A stretch of DNA of 64,000 nt from Saksenaea vasiformis B4078. Lineage: Eukaryota; Mucoromycota; Mucoromycetes; Mucorales; Saksenaeaceae. A program made the translations under genes and the position numbers. This document shows positions 34,525 to 45,970 of the stretch, one piece after another; positions within the stretch are counted from its first letter, which is position 1; every line of letters begins with the position of its first letter. The DNA is taken from assembly GCA_000697055.1 (NCBI GenBank), contig JNDT01001546.1, forward strand, positions 62,001 to 126,000, given 5' to 3'. The notes below the pieces were generated by a model that saw only the letters and a list, made by a program, of their open reading frames with translations, made no database searches and was not told the origin of the DNA.

Positions 34525-34962
34525 ATGACGAGATACAAAGACAATCGTATAGTATCGACACCCAACCAACAGCAGCAGGAACATATCACACAACTCTCGG
34601 TTCACAAACTACTGCAAGAAGAAGACGATCCTTCTTCCCGCAGGACGGAACCACCACTGCGGCGCCAGGTCTTGGTCCGCAACATATTGATCAACTGCAT
34701 GTATCAGTATGACCAACAGCGGATTCAGGAAGAAGAGGACTGGCTGGATGCCTGCTTCGATCAACTGGTCGCTGACGAGGATGAACCCATGGAGGGGTGT
34801 CCAGATACCAAGGGACAAACCCTTGTCTTAGCAACGTTTCAATACATCTCGGCACCGTCACCTCAACCCGTCTCTTCGCATCACGAAAAATCCTCTTCCT
34901 ACGTATCTGTAGCACTACACACCTGTAATTTAATGCCTCCGCCACGACATAGATCATTCTGA
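34525..34962 (+). CDS. SERTA-like domain protein, 145 aa
   Basis: Single-exon gene. The segment ITQLSVHKLLQEEDDPSS, then RRTEPPLRRQVLVRNILINC, has the pattern of a SERTA motif: L-S-V-x-K-L, a spacer, E-P-x-L-R-R-x-V-L-V-x-N. In animals SERTA proteins (SERTAD1-4) are small nuclear regulators that bind cyclin/CDK, PP2A or bromodomain partners. The next region (QRIQEEEDWLDACFDQLVAD) is acidic, as in SERTAD C-terminal activation segments. The ATG at 34525 is chosen because residues before it look like leader; an earlier in-frame start at 34348 is possible. The SERTA call is inference from motif shape and the function in this fungus is unknown. Confidence 0.5.
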   Translation: MTRYKDNRIVSTPNQQQQEHITQLSVHKLLQEEDDPSSRRTEPPLRRQVLVRNILINCMYQYDQQRIQEEEDWLDACFDQLVADEDEPMEGCPDTKGQTLVLATFQYISAPSPQPVSSHHEKSSSYVSVALHTCNLMPPPRHRSF

Positions 34963-35049
34963 GTTTCTTTTCCTGCATTTTGTTTATCTCTCTCTTCCTT
35001 CCTCTCTTTCTTTTGCACAGATTTCCACCCAAACACACATGTATACGCC

Positions 35050-35073
35050 CACACACACACACACACACACACA
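35050..35073. repeat. (CA)n microsatellite
   Basis: Twelve CA units in the convergent region between the SERTA-like gene and TIM54. Confidence 0.9.
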
Positions 35074-35297
35074 AAAAGAAAAACACCCGAAAACAAAAGA
35101 ATATATGCATATTTCCACTACGTATACCACACACTGTACATCAAAACCTTCGCCAATTTACTGCTTGTGGCCAGCACGTGTATCATAAGCTAAGGTGTCA
35201 CATTTCTGATGCCATTTGGCGTGTAACCACTCGCACCCCAGCAATCACGTTGTTTGTGAATTCTTTTAAGAAAAAAAACATTATTTTGTTGTTGTGT

Positions 35298-36552
35298 CTA
35301 TGCAAGATCTTCGCTGGTATAGGTGCGTAAATTCTCTCGTATCCTTTCATCGATCACGATGGGCACATCATTTTTGAGAGCTTCTTCCGCATCGTCACCG
35401 ATCCAATAGACTTTTTCGCTGACACCCATATCACCATCTTCTATTTCCAGTGGCCGTGTTTTGTTCAGCACGGCTGCTACAACATAGCGTCCAACATCCT
35501 CCACTCGCTTATAATCTGCAATCCACATGTAAAGACGATATGGAATGTTTGTCCATCCAATGATGTTGTGGTGTGGAATGTACATAATAGGTGTAAAGCT
35601 TGGTGGCAGCGAAAATTCGTCCTCTGCATCCACTGCCATGGGTTCTTCCTGCATTACTTCCGTCACGATAGGTTCCTCGTCGCTCATCACTGGTTCAGCT
35701 GCCGAAGCGTCCTGACCCTCGCCTGCGATGGACTGCTGCTGTTGCTGCTGTTCTTGCTGTTGCTCCTGCTGCTGGCGTGTTTGTTCGCTTTGTTCCCCAC
35801 CTTCTGGTGACGTATCAGCCGACTCTGCATTCAGTTCCTCTTTCTTTTCTATGGGTGCCGGTTCTTTCAAGCTCATCTGACATCCTTTCGAAAGTCCACT
35901 CAGCACTTCTCTCCAAGCATTGCGACCGACCACCAATACACCGTCGATTTCCCGTTCTTTCTGTTTCCTTATCACATCGGACATCATCGGAGCAAACGGA
36001 TTCTGTTTTCCTGGTTCTTCCTGTTGCTGTTCCTGCTGCTGCTGTTGCTCTTCTTGCTTTGCAGCGTGCTCACGTCGGCGTCGTGCGATTTCCTCACAAA
36101 CAGCGGATTCAATCTGGCCGGGCTGAGTTCCTTCCTTCACCTCGTAATCCACTGCACCAGCTACCAAAATAGGCTATGATTTTTTTTTTCCCCGGTCAAT
36201 TAATTAAGAAATATCCCATACCGCCGCGTCCTTACTTTTATGTATTCTCGGAACCAGTTTCTGCTCTTTTCAAGACCATCGCCCGGAGGAGCCGTGATAT
36301 AAATTAGTACTTTTCGTGGCATTTCCTAAAATAAAAAAAATTAGTCAGCGTCGCCTTGGAATATCATTATATAATGCTTACATGAACGCCGCAAGGTCGA
36401 TCGGCTAACCATGACACCTTGTCGAACAATGACTGTCTGGATTGGGTCGCATAGTGATTACTTGCATATATGGTACCAGACAGCGAGGCAGCAACAGTTC
36501 CAAATATGACTGTGCCCCTCGAAGGTGCTTTCAAGCCAAAAGGTAAACGCAT
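35298..36552 (-). CDS. TIM54: Tim54, TIM22 complex subunit, 378 aa, 3 exons
   Basis: Subunit of the mitochondrial TIM22 translocase, which inserts carrier proteins and Tim23/Tim22-type substrates in the inner membrane. Exons 36552-36382, 36325-36236 and 36173-35298 (1137 nt). The N-terminus is MRLPFGLKAPSRGTVIFGTV with a membrane helix up to about residue 30, then DKVSWLADRPCGVH and the family block KVLIYITAPPGDGLEKSRNW. The middle contains VAGAVDYEVKEGTQPG, SAVCEEIARRRREH, Gln-rich low-complexity tracts and LVVGRNAWREVLSGLSKGCQ. The C-terminal block is TPIMYIPHHNIIGWTNIPYR with YRLYMWIADYKRVEDVGRYV. Gln-rich insertions (residues about 130-140 and 210-225) make it differ from yeast Tim54. The upstream in-frame ATG at 36633 is not used because it would prepend an unrelated peptide. 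Confidence 0.88.
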
Positions 36553-36679
36553 GGTGAGTACGCTTCTTCGAAAAGGATTTGCCTTCGGACACTTCCACAA
36601 CAAAGTCACGGGTATCACTTTTACCCACGTCAATTATGGGCACCCCACGGTGCACTACGCGTGAGGAAAGTCAGCAAGT
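36553..36679. promoter_or_regulatory. TIM54 upstream region containing a 20-base string shared with 573-592
   Basis: This lies immediately 5' of TIM54 on its strand. aaaggatttgccttcggaca (36572-36591) occurs identically at 573-592. Both places allow a short peptide with KGFAFG, but no gene is apparent. It may be a regulatory string or a remnant of a dispersed element. Confidence 0.3.
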
Positions 36680-36830
36680 GGAATTACTACGGGACACTCC
36701 AACAGGACCCCCTAGCCCCCCCCCCCAGAATCATTCAAAAAAGGATGGAGTATATGCCTAACGCTTAACTCTGGTTACAATGAAGTGTCCCGTAGTGCGA
36801 TGTCCCATAGTGGAGTGCCCTGTAGAAGAG
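36680..36830. mobile_element. small foldback or MITE remnant related to the 28.6-kb element
   Basis: The left end ggaattactacgggacactc is nearly identical to the left terminus of the MITE at 28595. On the right, three inverted copies of the core follow each other: agtgtcccgtagt, gatgtcccatagt and gagtgccctgtag (about 36784-36826). A G/C homopolymer (cccccccccc, about 36717-36726) lies inside. No target duplication was found. Confidence 0.45.
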
Positions 36831-37374
36831 CCTTTGTTGCTGGATCCCAACAGCTATCTTGAGATATACTGCAGTAGGTACTCGGTATAAGAATATATTG
36901 CATTAAGAAAGCTCCAGCACAGATGAAGGCCATATCTTAAATATACAGACATCTGCACGATCGTGGGGTATAGCCTGACGTATATCTTTCCATGGATGAT
37001 TTTATCATAGAAGGAGGAATGTTTTTTATTCGATTAAAGATTATCTAAATCTCGCTGACTTCTCTTGTCTCTTGCGTCTTCACTATCTTCCTGATTCTTC
37101 AAGGTCTATCTTTCGGGCAGGAAACGTGTTTGATAGTTTCCACGTGTTCACGTTCACTAATCAGCCTCAAGTGTGGTCGCTGCACTGGCTGACTCCCCCT
37201 TTATGTGGATAAGAATAAGAAAACTAATAGTTCGTCGTTGCTAGCATTCACTCACACTCGAATTTTGATATGTTTGTTTTGCAAAGAATCACTTTGATGA
37301 CAGCTATCCAGTAGCCAAGATATTCCAGCTCGCTTTGCTTGGTATCCCAATTGCTGTACTCCACTTCATTCGTC
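36831..37374. other. no gene recognised
   Basis: No coding pattern or repeat was identified between the foldback remnant and the decayed gene that follows. Confidence 0.4.
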
Positions 37375-38510
37375 TCAAGTCTGGTGATTAGGATCTACAC
37401 ATATTCTAGTCTCTATGTTTGAAATACATGATCTCGAATGTCTCGAACACCTTGAAGCTGTCGGTGAATAACGGATCTTGGTTAGCATTGCGTTTAGCAA
37501 GCATTTCGATTTTCTTGGAGGTAATTGCAGAACGGAATGCTCTGATACCGTTTTCAAAATACGTCTAAAAGGTTCATTTGAGCAGTGGACTCTAAAGCAA
37601 AACAAAATCTTTAAGATGCCTTTTCGAACGGTTGAATAATTGATAAGATAGCATGTCTTCATCAACCTGTAGACAATTTTGCCCCAACGTCGGACCTTGG
37701 TGGAGGTGCATTTCGGTCATATGTCGAAGAAGAGGATAAAGCCTTGATGATTAGTGATATTGACGGTCCCAGGAAGTGCGGCAGTCTTTCTGTAGAAAAA
37801 GATCACTTCTGCCTTCGTTATACTGCCAAATTTTTCCAATTCATTGCGGCGACGCTTGTAGTTCTGGTCGTGAAGGCTGTTGGCTGTATATCTTGGTTTG
37901 ATAGTGTCAACGTCTACCGGAATACCTCGATGTTATCAGCAAATCGTCAACCATTCGACCGTTATATAGATGCACCCTTACCAGCTGGTACATGCAGTCG
38001 TACAACGATCGCAAAGATGGATTAACAACAGAATGCTTTATGTCGATAGCGTCCTCTTTACTATCTGTCTCACACTTTTCTGGATCTTTCGCAGGTTGGC
38101 GTGGTACTTTCGTTTTATCCGATCAACTTCTGTTGTCGTCATGTCTTTGCCGCTTGCCGAAATTTGCGAAGCTCTATTCCGAAGCATGTGTCGTGGTATC
38201 TCCTGAACTTGCTCTTGAAAACAGTTACTGCAAGTGTCCCTTCTTCCTGCTCGACCATATATTGTACATAACCAGCACAGCCAGTTTGTGTATTGAGCTG
38301 CGTCCGTTTTCGTTTCTTTCAAAAGCCAAAGTGTAGTTTGTAGTCTTCAGATCGCTTGAAAGATACAACTCCGGCTCCAGTAGTCTTGTGCTACACTAAG
38401 GATCTTCTCCACCGAGGCATCGTTCAAGTCATAAACTTCACATAGGTGATCGCCAACTCGTGTATGAGCTGTGGGATCATCTGGTAGCAGATTTCGAGGT
38501 TTCTCATCTC
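37375..38510 (-). pseudogene. decayed minus-strand gene, unrecognised
   Basis: On the minus strand several coding-like stretches occur in changing frames, interrupted by stops. They include LLPDDPTAHTRVGDHLCEV followed by YDLNDASVEKILSVAQDYWS, then YVQYMVEQEEGTLAVTVFKS followed by KFRRYHDTCFGIELRKFRQA, and later TDSFKVFETFEIMYFKHRD. Their even amino-acid composition suggests a former protein-coding gene that has lost its frame. I do not know the family. Similar remnants (EISVITEQIVPLVNFGMNT) continue at about 39.9-39.7 kb, so the original locus may have been larger. Confidence 0.4.
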
Positions 38511-40719
38511 ATCTTAGGTGGACGTTCACAAGTTCTAACAAACGAGATTGTCTCCCAATTAAAAGAATGACGAGTAAATACGCAATGTCCAAGCAATGTC
38601 CCAGTTTTTAAGAAATAGGATGGATTGAAACGATTACTGTTGTATGATAAAATAAACGTTACGAAAGAAGATACACCCGTTCTATTTTAGAAAAAGAAAC
38701 GATGCGAATATACATCATCATTCGCTCAACTTTTTTTGGACGTCCTGGAGAACTTGATCTTCCTATTGGGACATGGTCGACCGCAAATGCTGTCTCAAAT
38801 TTTCTTTTTTACCGTCCTTTTATCTGAATTTCCTAATCAAGAAATATTCGGGTACGACATGAACAAATCGCGCTTGTACATCGGAATACATATCACGCGG
38901 ATTTACCGGATTTTTCTCCTACAATTCAATAAACAGTAAGCACGTTATGACAAAAGAATTATGTATTTTACACACAATACATCTGTTGTCCAGCAAAAAG
39001 TAGTTAGAGTATTTTTTACAGGCGTTTCACTGTCCATGTCATATAGACAGCAGCGATGCCCGGGAGGCGCCGGAAAAAGAAAGAATAATTATAGCTCATG
39101 CGACGTTGCGCCGCTTGAAAAGATTTTTTTTTCATGCTTACTGTTGTTCGGCACATTGGTTTTACCTGTTCGCGACAAAGAATCGAATTGAGTAACGTCT
39201 TGATCTGCATAAAGGTGATTTCAATCACAAATGACTCAAGCAAGCAGCCACCTGCAGCACAACTCCGTCTACGAGCTCTTCACTTGCAATTTCTTCAATC
39301 GGCTTCCAAACGATCGTTTGTTAGCAGCAGCAGACTGCAGCGGTTATCTTTATCTTATGACTGCAACTACGATTAACCGATCAATCAAAAGAAGTTGCCG
39401 TCGCTGATTGGGATCTTTAGATACTCCATCTTAAAAAGTCATTGTCGTGGACTACGTGCCGTTTCCCTTAATTCCAGATAGACCCTACATGCTGCGTCTA
39501 TCGTTGAAATTCAGGCTGTAAACATGGATCGATCATTTCAGAACAGGTTACTAGAGCATCCAACATGAACGGTTCGTCAACTGTTACAGCTATGTTCGAT
39601 CTGTTGACTTTGATTTGGTCTTCATGTGCTGCACCAATTCAGGCACCGCATGATTGAGCACAAGCTCGTCATCATGACGCATGCAGCCTTAAGAAACGAA
39701 ACGATTAGGAAGCTCTCTACGAACTCTTGTTCTCGATCGACATATTCTTTATATTCCGCATCCAGCTGATAAGGTTCATGACACGCATTTCCTTTATTTT
39801 GGGGTTGTCCAAAGTACTACATGCGTCCCTCCTCAATGGTGGTTGTCTAACAAACATTGTGTTCATCCCAAAGTTCACCAATGGAACTATTTGCTCGGTT
39901 ATGACAGATATTTCGTGTGAATGAAGTGCTTCGTTTTGAGGTCTGAAACTTTTACTTCGAGTCTGTCAGTGAACGTTGCCATATTATTGTCGCATTAAGT
40001 GTTTTAACGATTGGCCATTCTAGTTGTTCAGGAAGAATGTATTTCCTTCAAGACTCCAACGTTCTGAGTTCGAAAGAAGCAGCGGGATAGTTTGCCTACT
40101 GTTAAATATGTACTGCTTTGTTTAAGATCACGGTCCTTTCGTGAGACATCTATTGTAGTTCGATCCTGCACGCTGCCTGATCTATGCAGGACGATGTTTT
40201 ACCCTCGGTCTAATGAATATCAGAACGAAATGGAAAACCTTAAGAGCATTTTCTAAGATAAAAACTGCCCAAATCGCTTAAACTAAAGGGTGGTAGTCAT
40301 CTTGATTCGTCCAAAGACAAAAAGGTCTAAGTTCTATGTGTGTCTGCTTAGATTGCAGTGTTTTATTGACGCCAGAGTTTGTTGTCAGTTCTACAATTTG
40401 ATGTTCTTGCATACTTGACGAAAACTGGATCCATTATTTGGCACTGGTTAAAGGTTTGATGCACATCACCTTATAGCACTCGTGTGACAAAAATAAAGGA
40501 ACGGTGGGAACAAAGAAACCACAGTTACGGATGTTTTTCCGAAGATTTCGAGTTGCACAATTCGGAATGAAAGATCATTGAAGTAAAATAACGCTTATAG
40601 GGATTAAGCAAGACAGAAGGGACGCGACCTGACAATGGAGTAAAAGAGGGCGCTTAATGACCATTTTGCCATTTTTATCAATATTACAGTGAATACGTGT
40701 TATTGAATGAATTCTTACA
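38511..40719. other. gene-poor stretch with decayed coding remnants
   Basis: No intact gene. Minus-strand coding-like peptides at 39.9-39.7 kb and near 39.6-39.2 kb lack open frames. Short plus-strand ORFs (38736-38939, 39134-39376, 39727-39924) are unrecognised. Confidence 0.4.
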
Positions 40720-40985
40720 CGACCCTACATAAGGTATGCGCCCATGAAAGCCATGGCTACGTTAGGGAGAGAATTGAATATGCGGGTCATTAGTACATAA
40801 ATTGACGACAAAATAGTTTACTTCGTCAACTTGGTCCCTCGATGAATGCAAGATTTATTCGGGCAGCATAAAAAAGTTGCTCTTGATGAGTAAACAGAAA
40901 ATGCCTTGATATTTTGATTTACTCAACCCGAAGGTACGCCCATGGGGACGGTAACCTACGTCGCACCCTGTACTGGTGCGTTGTG
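40720..40985. repeat. dispersed repeat B, copy 2
   Basis: Diverged partner of 2740-3010 with the same order of landmarks (gcgcccatga, ggtccctcgatg, cagcataaaa, cccgaagg, gcaccc). A homopolymer A run (41023-41034) follows just downstream. Confidence 0.6.
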
Positions 40986-42214
40986 GTGTGGTGGAAACGA
41001 TACAGCGTCTGACGATCCGTTGTAAAAAAAAAAAAAGGAAGTTAAATTCTGAGTGTGTGACAGCATTCATTTAAGTGAGGAGCGTCAACCATCAACAAAG
41101 CCAAGACAGTTCGGACAAGGGATCGTGGAGCCTAAAGAACCCAGGGAAAAAGAAACACGAGTAATCCTGTGTAGGTGATGAAAAGTCGACATTCTTACCC
41201 GGAGGTTAGAGATGAGCAGAGCCGAAATATAAATAACTGATCCATGCGTCCTATGTTTTCCGATAGGGTTACGGAGAAAGCTATCGCCGGTACAACGAAG
41301 GAGCCAATGCAAAAACTATTTCTTCAATCCCCACGCGTAAGGATCACAACTTGTCACCGCAAAACCTATGCGACTGGAATGTGAAATGATATTCAGTCAA
41401 GGCAAACCTTTACTCAAACCTACAATAGAAAAAGGGGAAAAAGAATGTGCTTTGTACAAAAGTACGGTCTTGTATCACGATTGTTTCTCGCTGTTCATAC
41501 TGACAAAGCTGATCTACATTTGTAGTAATTTGTACGACGCTAATACAAACGCCGTCGTAGCGCTAATATACAATCAGTGGCAGATCTGGTATCAGGTCAA
41601 TCTTTATGCGGAACAAACACGAGCTTTAAAGGATATCACGTAAATATCAACGGATCTCAGTACAACAAACGTTCACACTATTTAGTCGTGACTAAGGAAA
41701 AAAGATTGAAGTCAGTATAAAAAAAAAGATGCCATCGAAACGATTCGCTATTGATCTATCTATCGCGTATGAACCGTTATAGCCATTCTGCATTAGCTAT
41801 GTGTTCTATATGGCATGAATGAGAACAGAACTCTGAGCCTCTTTCTCTCTTTGGTGTAACAGGCTTTGATTCGAATCTATGTAACTAAAACAGGTGTTAG
41901 AGATGATAAAAAGGTACGATCATGTAGAGTATGGGTTTAGGCGATTTAATCAGCATAACTCAACATATCATTTAGAAGAGAACAGCATATTTCTGTAAAG
42001 CAGCGGGGATAGCAGCTCATAGCAAATTTTCATGTGATTCTTTCATTGTTATTTTGTATTCCCCTTTTTTCTACGCGACACTCCGACCGGGAGCTAAAAA
42101 AAAAAGGAATATAACCCAGTGCGCTTATATAATTCGGCTTTTTTTTCACTCAAACTTTTCTTTTTCTTCTTCCTTTAACGAACTCCCCCTCTTCTTCTTG
42201 TTCATTTATTCCCA
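40986..42214. promoter_or_regulatory. intergenic region with the acyl-CoA synthetase promoter
   Basis: No gene was recognised in the left part. The acyl-CoA synthetase promoter has a TTATATAATT TATA box at 42125-42134, about 80 bases before the ATG, followed by a CT-rich leader. Confidence 0.5.
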
Positions 42215-44716
42215 ATGTCTCAATCTTGTTCGGTTTCTGTTGGACCCAAAGTGCCTGGTGAAGGCCCCGTCCGTCGTTCGATTCTGGCGGATGACGATAT
42301 TGTTGACACACCTGCTCAAGGTGTTCACACGCTTTATGACGTTTTGCAATACAGTGTCAAACGTCGTGGTAATCTCAATGGTATGGGTTACCGCAACATC
42401 GAAAAAGTTGTCGAAGAAGAGAAGGAAGTCGTTAAAGTCATTGATGGTGTCGAGCACAAGCAAAAGAAGACATGGAAGTTTTTCCAATTGTCTCCCTATC
42501 ATTATTACACCTATGAAGAGATGTCTACCATTGCACACGAAATTGGTGCCGGTTTAGCTCATCTTGGACTTCAACCAAAGACGAAGATCGAAATCTTTGC
42601 TCCCACAAGGTTTGTAGTTCATTGTGTAAGGATCGGGATCCGAACTGGGTATACTCATGGGAAACGCTGGACGTGTCTTTCTTCTTTTTTCTTATAGTAC
42701 GGACTGGATGTTGATGGCTCATGGCGCGTTCACGCAAAACATGACGATTGTTACTGCTTATGATACGTTGGGCCCCGAAGGATTGTTGCATTCGATGAAT
42801 GAAACGAACGTGGAGGCTGTTTATACCAGTGCTGATCTATTGACAACATTGGCTGGTGTCCTTCCTCAGTGTGAAGTCAAGCCTGTGGTCATTTATACCG
42901 GTGAAGCCAAAGAGGCTGCGTTGAATGCAGTGCGTGAGACTGTGGGCGACAAGATTTTCTCCATTGATCAGCTGAAAACGCTTGGACGTGACCACCCCAA
43001 GGCTCCAGTGAAGCCCGGCCGTGACGACATGTGTTGTATTATGTACACATCTGGTAGTACGGGTAATCCCAAGGGCGTCGTCTTGAAGCACTCTAATCTT
43101 GTCGGAGCAAGTAAGTATTGCATGCGTCGCACGAGGTCTCGGGTTTGAGGGTATTTTTTTGGTTAAACCTCGTTTTCCCTTTTTTTTTTTTAGTTGCCGG
43201 TGTCGACACCTTATTGGGTCATCATATTAGTACAGAAGATAGCATCATGGCTTATCTTCCTCTTGCTCACGTACTTGAATTCTTGGTCGAAAACTTGTGT
43301 CTTTTCTGGGGCGTTACCCTCGGTTATGGTTCGCCACGCACGTTGACGGATGCTTCTGTTCGTAACTGCCAAGGTGATATTAAGGAATTCCGACCTTCTA
43401 TTATTACCGGTGTTCCCGCCGTGTGGGAATCGATCCGTAAGGGTGTACTCAGCAACATCCAGAAGGCAAGCGGACCGGCCCAGGCGGTGTTCAACCGGGC
43501 TTTCAACACCAAGTCGTGGCTGATGGATCGTGGTTTGCCCACGGGTTGGTTGGACACAGCTGTTTTTAACAAGGTGAAAGAACAAGTGGGTGGACGTCTT
43601 CGATTCGGTTTGTCAGGTGGTGCACCACTTGCCCACGAAACCCAACATTTCCTTTCCGTTACTCTGGCTCCCATCTTGGGAGGTTATGGCATGACTGAGT
43701 CTGGTGAGTTTTTCCCCATTTACTACAGTCCGGTTACCTAAACGAGATTTCACTAACCAATCTGAATTTTTTCTTTTTTAGTTGGGTAAGCTTCAACCAA
43801 AAAAAAAAAAAAAACTGATGTGGCTCTGGTATATTTTTCGTCGTAACTCACCTATCGTTTTGTGTGTATAGTATGTGTGCTATTATGACACCTGAGCAGT
43901 TCTCTATTGGTCCGGTCGGTGGTCCCGTTCCTTGCTGTGAGATCAAATTGGTGGATGTGCCGGAAGCCAATTATTTGTCAACCAATGAGCCCAAGCCACA
44001 GGGTGAAATCTGGGTTCGTGGCTCTTCCATTGCCAGTGGTTACTGGAAGCGAGACGATTTGACCAAGGAGGCTATCACTGAGGATGGTTGGTTGCGTACG
44101 GGTGATGTTGGAGAATGGAATGAGAACGGTACATTGTCCGTGATTGATCGTATCAAGAACCTTGTCAAGTTGAGCAATGGTGAATACATTGCACTTGAGA
44201 AACTCGAGTCTGTCTACAAGACAGCACTTGGTGTTGCCAACATCTGCGTTTATGGTGACTCTCTCCGTCCTCGTCCTGTGGCTCTTGTTGTTCCTGTTGA
44301 GGGCAAAGTACGCAAGATGGCACAAGAAGCCGGATTGGATTCCAACGGTTCCCTTGAAGATATCTGTGAGAACGAAGCAGTCCGCAAAGCAATGCTCAAA
44401 CAACTCTTGGAGCAAGCAAAGTCTACACAGCTCAAGCCTGCTGAGACTATCTGCGATGTATACCTGTGTGCGGAAGAATGGACTTCGGAAAATGTAAGGA
44501 TGCTGCAACTATATGTGGGTCATTTGTTGATTTGGTCTGACAATTACCTTTTAGGGCATGTTGACAGCTGCGCAAAAACTGAAGAGACATGATATCAACA
44601 AGAAATACAAAGAACAACTCGACAAAATGTAAGTTAAAACAGAACTGTGCAAATCTAACAGAGGATTAAAACTTTCTGTCTTCTTTCTCCACAGGAATGC
44701 TGCCCAAAAGGCTTAA
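42215..44716 (+). CDS. long-chain fatty acyl-CoA synthetase with a 4-nt micro-exon
   Basis: AMP-forming long-chain acyl-CoA synthetase (yeast Faa1/Faa4 type, EC 6.2.1.3): activates fatty acids with ATP and CoA for lipid synthesis or beta-oxidation. Order: MSQSCSVSVGPKVPGEGPVR, then YYTYEEMSTIAHEIGAGLAH. The ATP loop is CIMYTSGSTGNPKGVVLKHS (motif I). Then follow YLPLAHVLEFLVENLCLFWG and FGLSGGAPLAHETQHFLSVT. Motif II GGYGMTES continues as VGMCAIMTPEQF. The C-terminal part has GEIWVRGSSIASGYWKRDD, DGWLRTGDVGEWNENGTLSV, the FACS signature DRIKNLVKLSNGEYIALEKL and LTAAQKLKRHDINKKY. Joining TES to GMCAIM needs exon 43782-43785 (TTGG), with introns 43704-43781 and 43786-43871. It ends NAAQKA, with no peroxisomal SKL signal, so an ER or lipid-droplet location is more likely. 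Confidence 0.95.
43782..43785 (+). other. 4-nt micro-exon of the acyl-CoA synthetase gene
   Basis: The sequence tttttttag/TTGG/gtaagc is flanked by a perfect acceptor and donor. The upstream exon ends GAG TCT G at 43703 and the downstream exon starts T ATG TGT at 43872. Only with TTGG does the frame become E-S-V-G-M-C, the conserved context after motif II. Skipping it shifts the frame. Confidence 0.75.
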
Positions 44717-45007
44717 ACCAAGTTTTTCTTTTTTTCCCTTTGTTCCTTCACTTCTTTTTTCTCCCACAACCTCGTTTCTGCGACTATTTTGTTTTTCTAT
44801 TCTTCTGTCCTTTTTTCCGTACTGTTTTTTCCATCGTTTCTTTGCATTTTTCTTTATGGGATAAATTGTATTGACCCATCATGTGGTATACTGACCGCAG
44901 CACTGTTTATCCACGTTATGCGTAGTCTGTGCAGGCATCACTGTAAAATGACCCCCACCGATCAACTTTGAACTAAGGAAAGCAATCGATCAAAGATAGA
45001 TGAACTT

Positions 45008-45030
45008 TATATATATATATATATATATAT
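45008..45030. repeat. (TA)n microsatellite
   Basis: Eleven TA units downstream of the acyl-CoA synthetase gene. Confidence 0.9.
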
Positions 45031-45892
45031 GGGTGTTATGTGGCAATAGGGGGGTTTTAAGTGAATGCAGTAGGTTCAAAAATAGGAATGGTCTATCGTC
45101 ATGACAATATGAGCAAATGTGGGTTATGTCGATCCGGTACACCTCGGAGGTCGACCGAATTGACATTTGTTCAATAAGATCGAGTGAAATGGTTTATCGA
45201 GGATGAATGTAAATGTGATAACAATTTGGTCTTACCGTTCTCGACCTTTTTCTTTTTTTTTTTTCTTCCCTATTTTATTCTTTACAAGAAAAACGTCATT
45301 ATGCACACAAACTTGACAGGTGCATTTCACCCCAAAGCTTTTTGTTAAAACGAAAGAAAGGACCCCGATCTTTAGCACCATGCAAGGGGAGCAACACTCC
45401 GTCTTGTTATGACATTGTTTATTCAGCCATGCGCACAAACTACTGGATCGGCATAATTAGATTTCTTTTTCCCACACACTGTCATTTTCAGTAGGGCAAC
45501 CAGAAAAAAGAGATCCGTACTTTATATAAAAAGAGAATAAAGGAAAAGGAAAAGTCAGTTGTGACGTTTTCATTGTATTTCTTGGTCTGTGCGTTGCAGT
45601 GTTTTAGTTGTATTTTTTTTAAGGGGAAAAAAAAAGAAAGAGAGAATAAAAGAGCGAGAAGGAGGGAGGGAAAAGTGGGAATAACACAAGGAACAAGGTT
45701 GATCGTTGTCAGGCGTTTTGGGGTGGTCTGATGAGGATCGAGAAGAGTGCATGCATCATTCCATCAACATACCCAATAAAAATGAGGCGAACCATCTTAT
45801 CTCACCTACTTTGGGTAGGTAACTCATTCAGAATAACAGCAACAAACAGCGCGGGCTATAAAAAAGGACAAATTAAAAATCAAAGATGCTCT

Positions 45893-45970
45893 GTGTGTGT
45901 GAGAGAGAGAGAGAGAGAAAATCACGCTGTAAATTATATAGAGCTGGTCTGTTTTCTCTCTCTCTCTCTT
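45893..45970. repeat. (GA)n and (CT)n tracts in inverted arrangement
   Basis: A gagaga tract of about 18 bases and a ctctct tract of about 16 bases lie 36 bases apart, so the strand can fold into a long hairpin. Confidence 0.7.

Noticed and set aside
36553..36633. Upstream in-frame ATG of TIM54
   Set aside because: Would add a peptide unlike any Tim54 N-terminus. The ATG at 36552 directly precedes the conserved membrane helix segment.
43211..44508. Several long ORFs antisense to the acyl-CoA synthetase
   Set aside because: Shadow frames of a conserved gene on the other strand with the same codon-bias effect.
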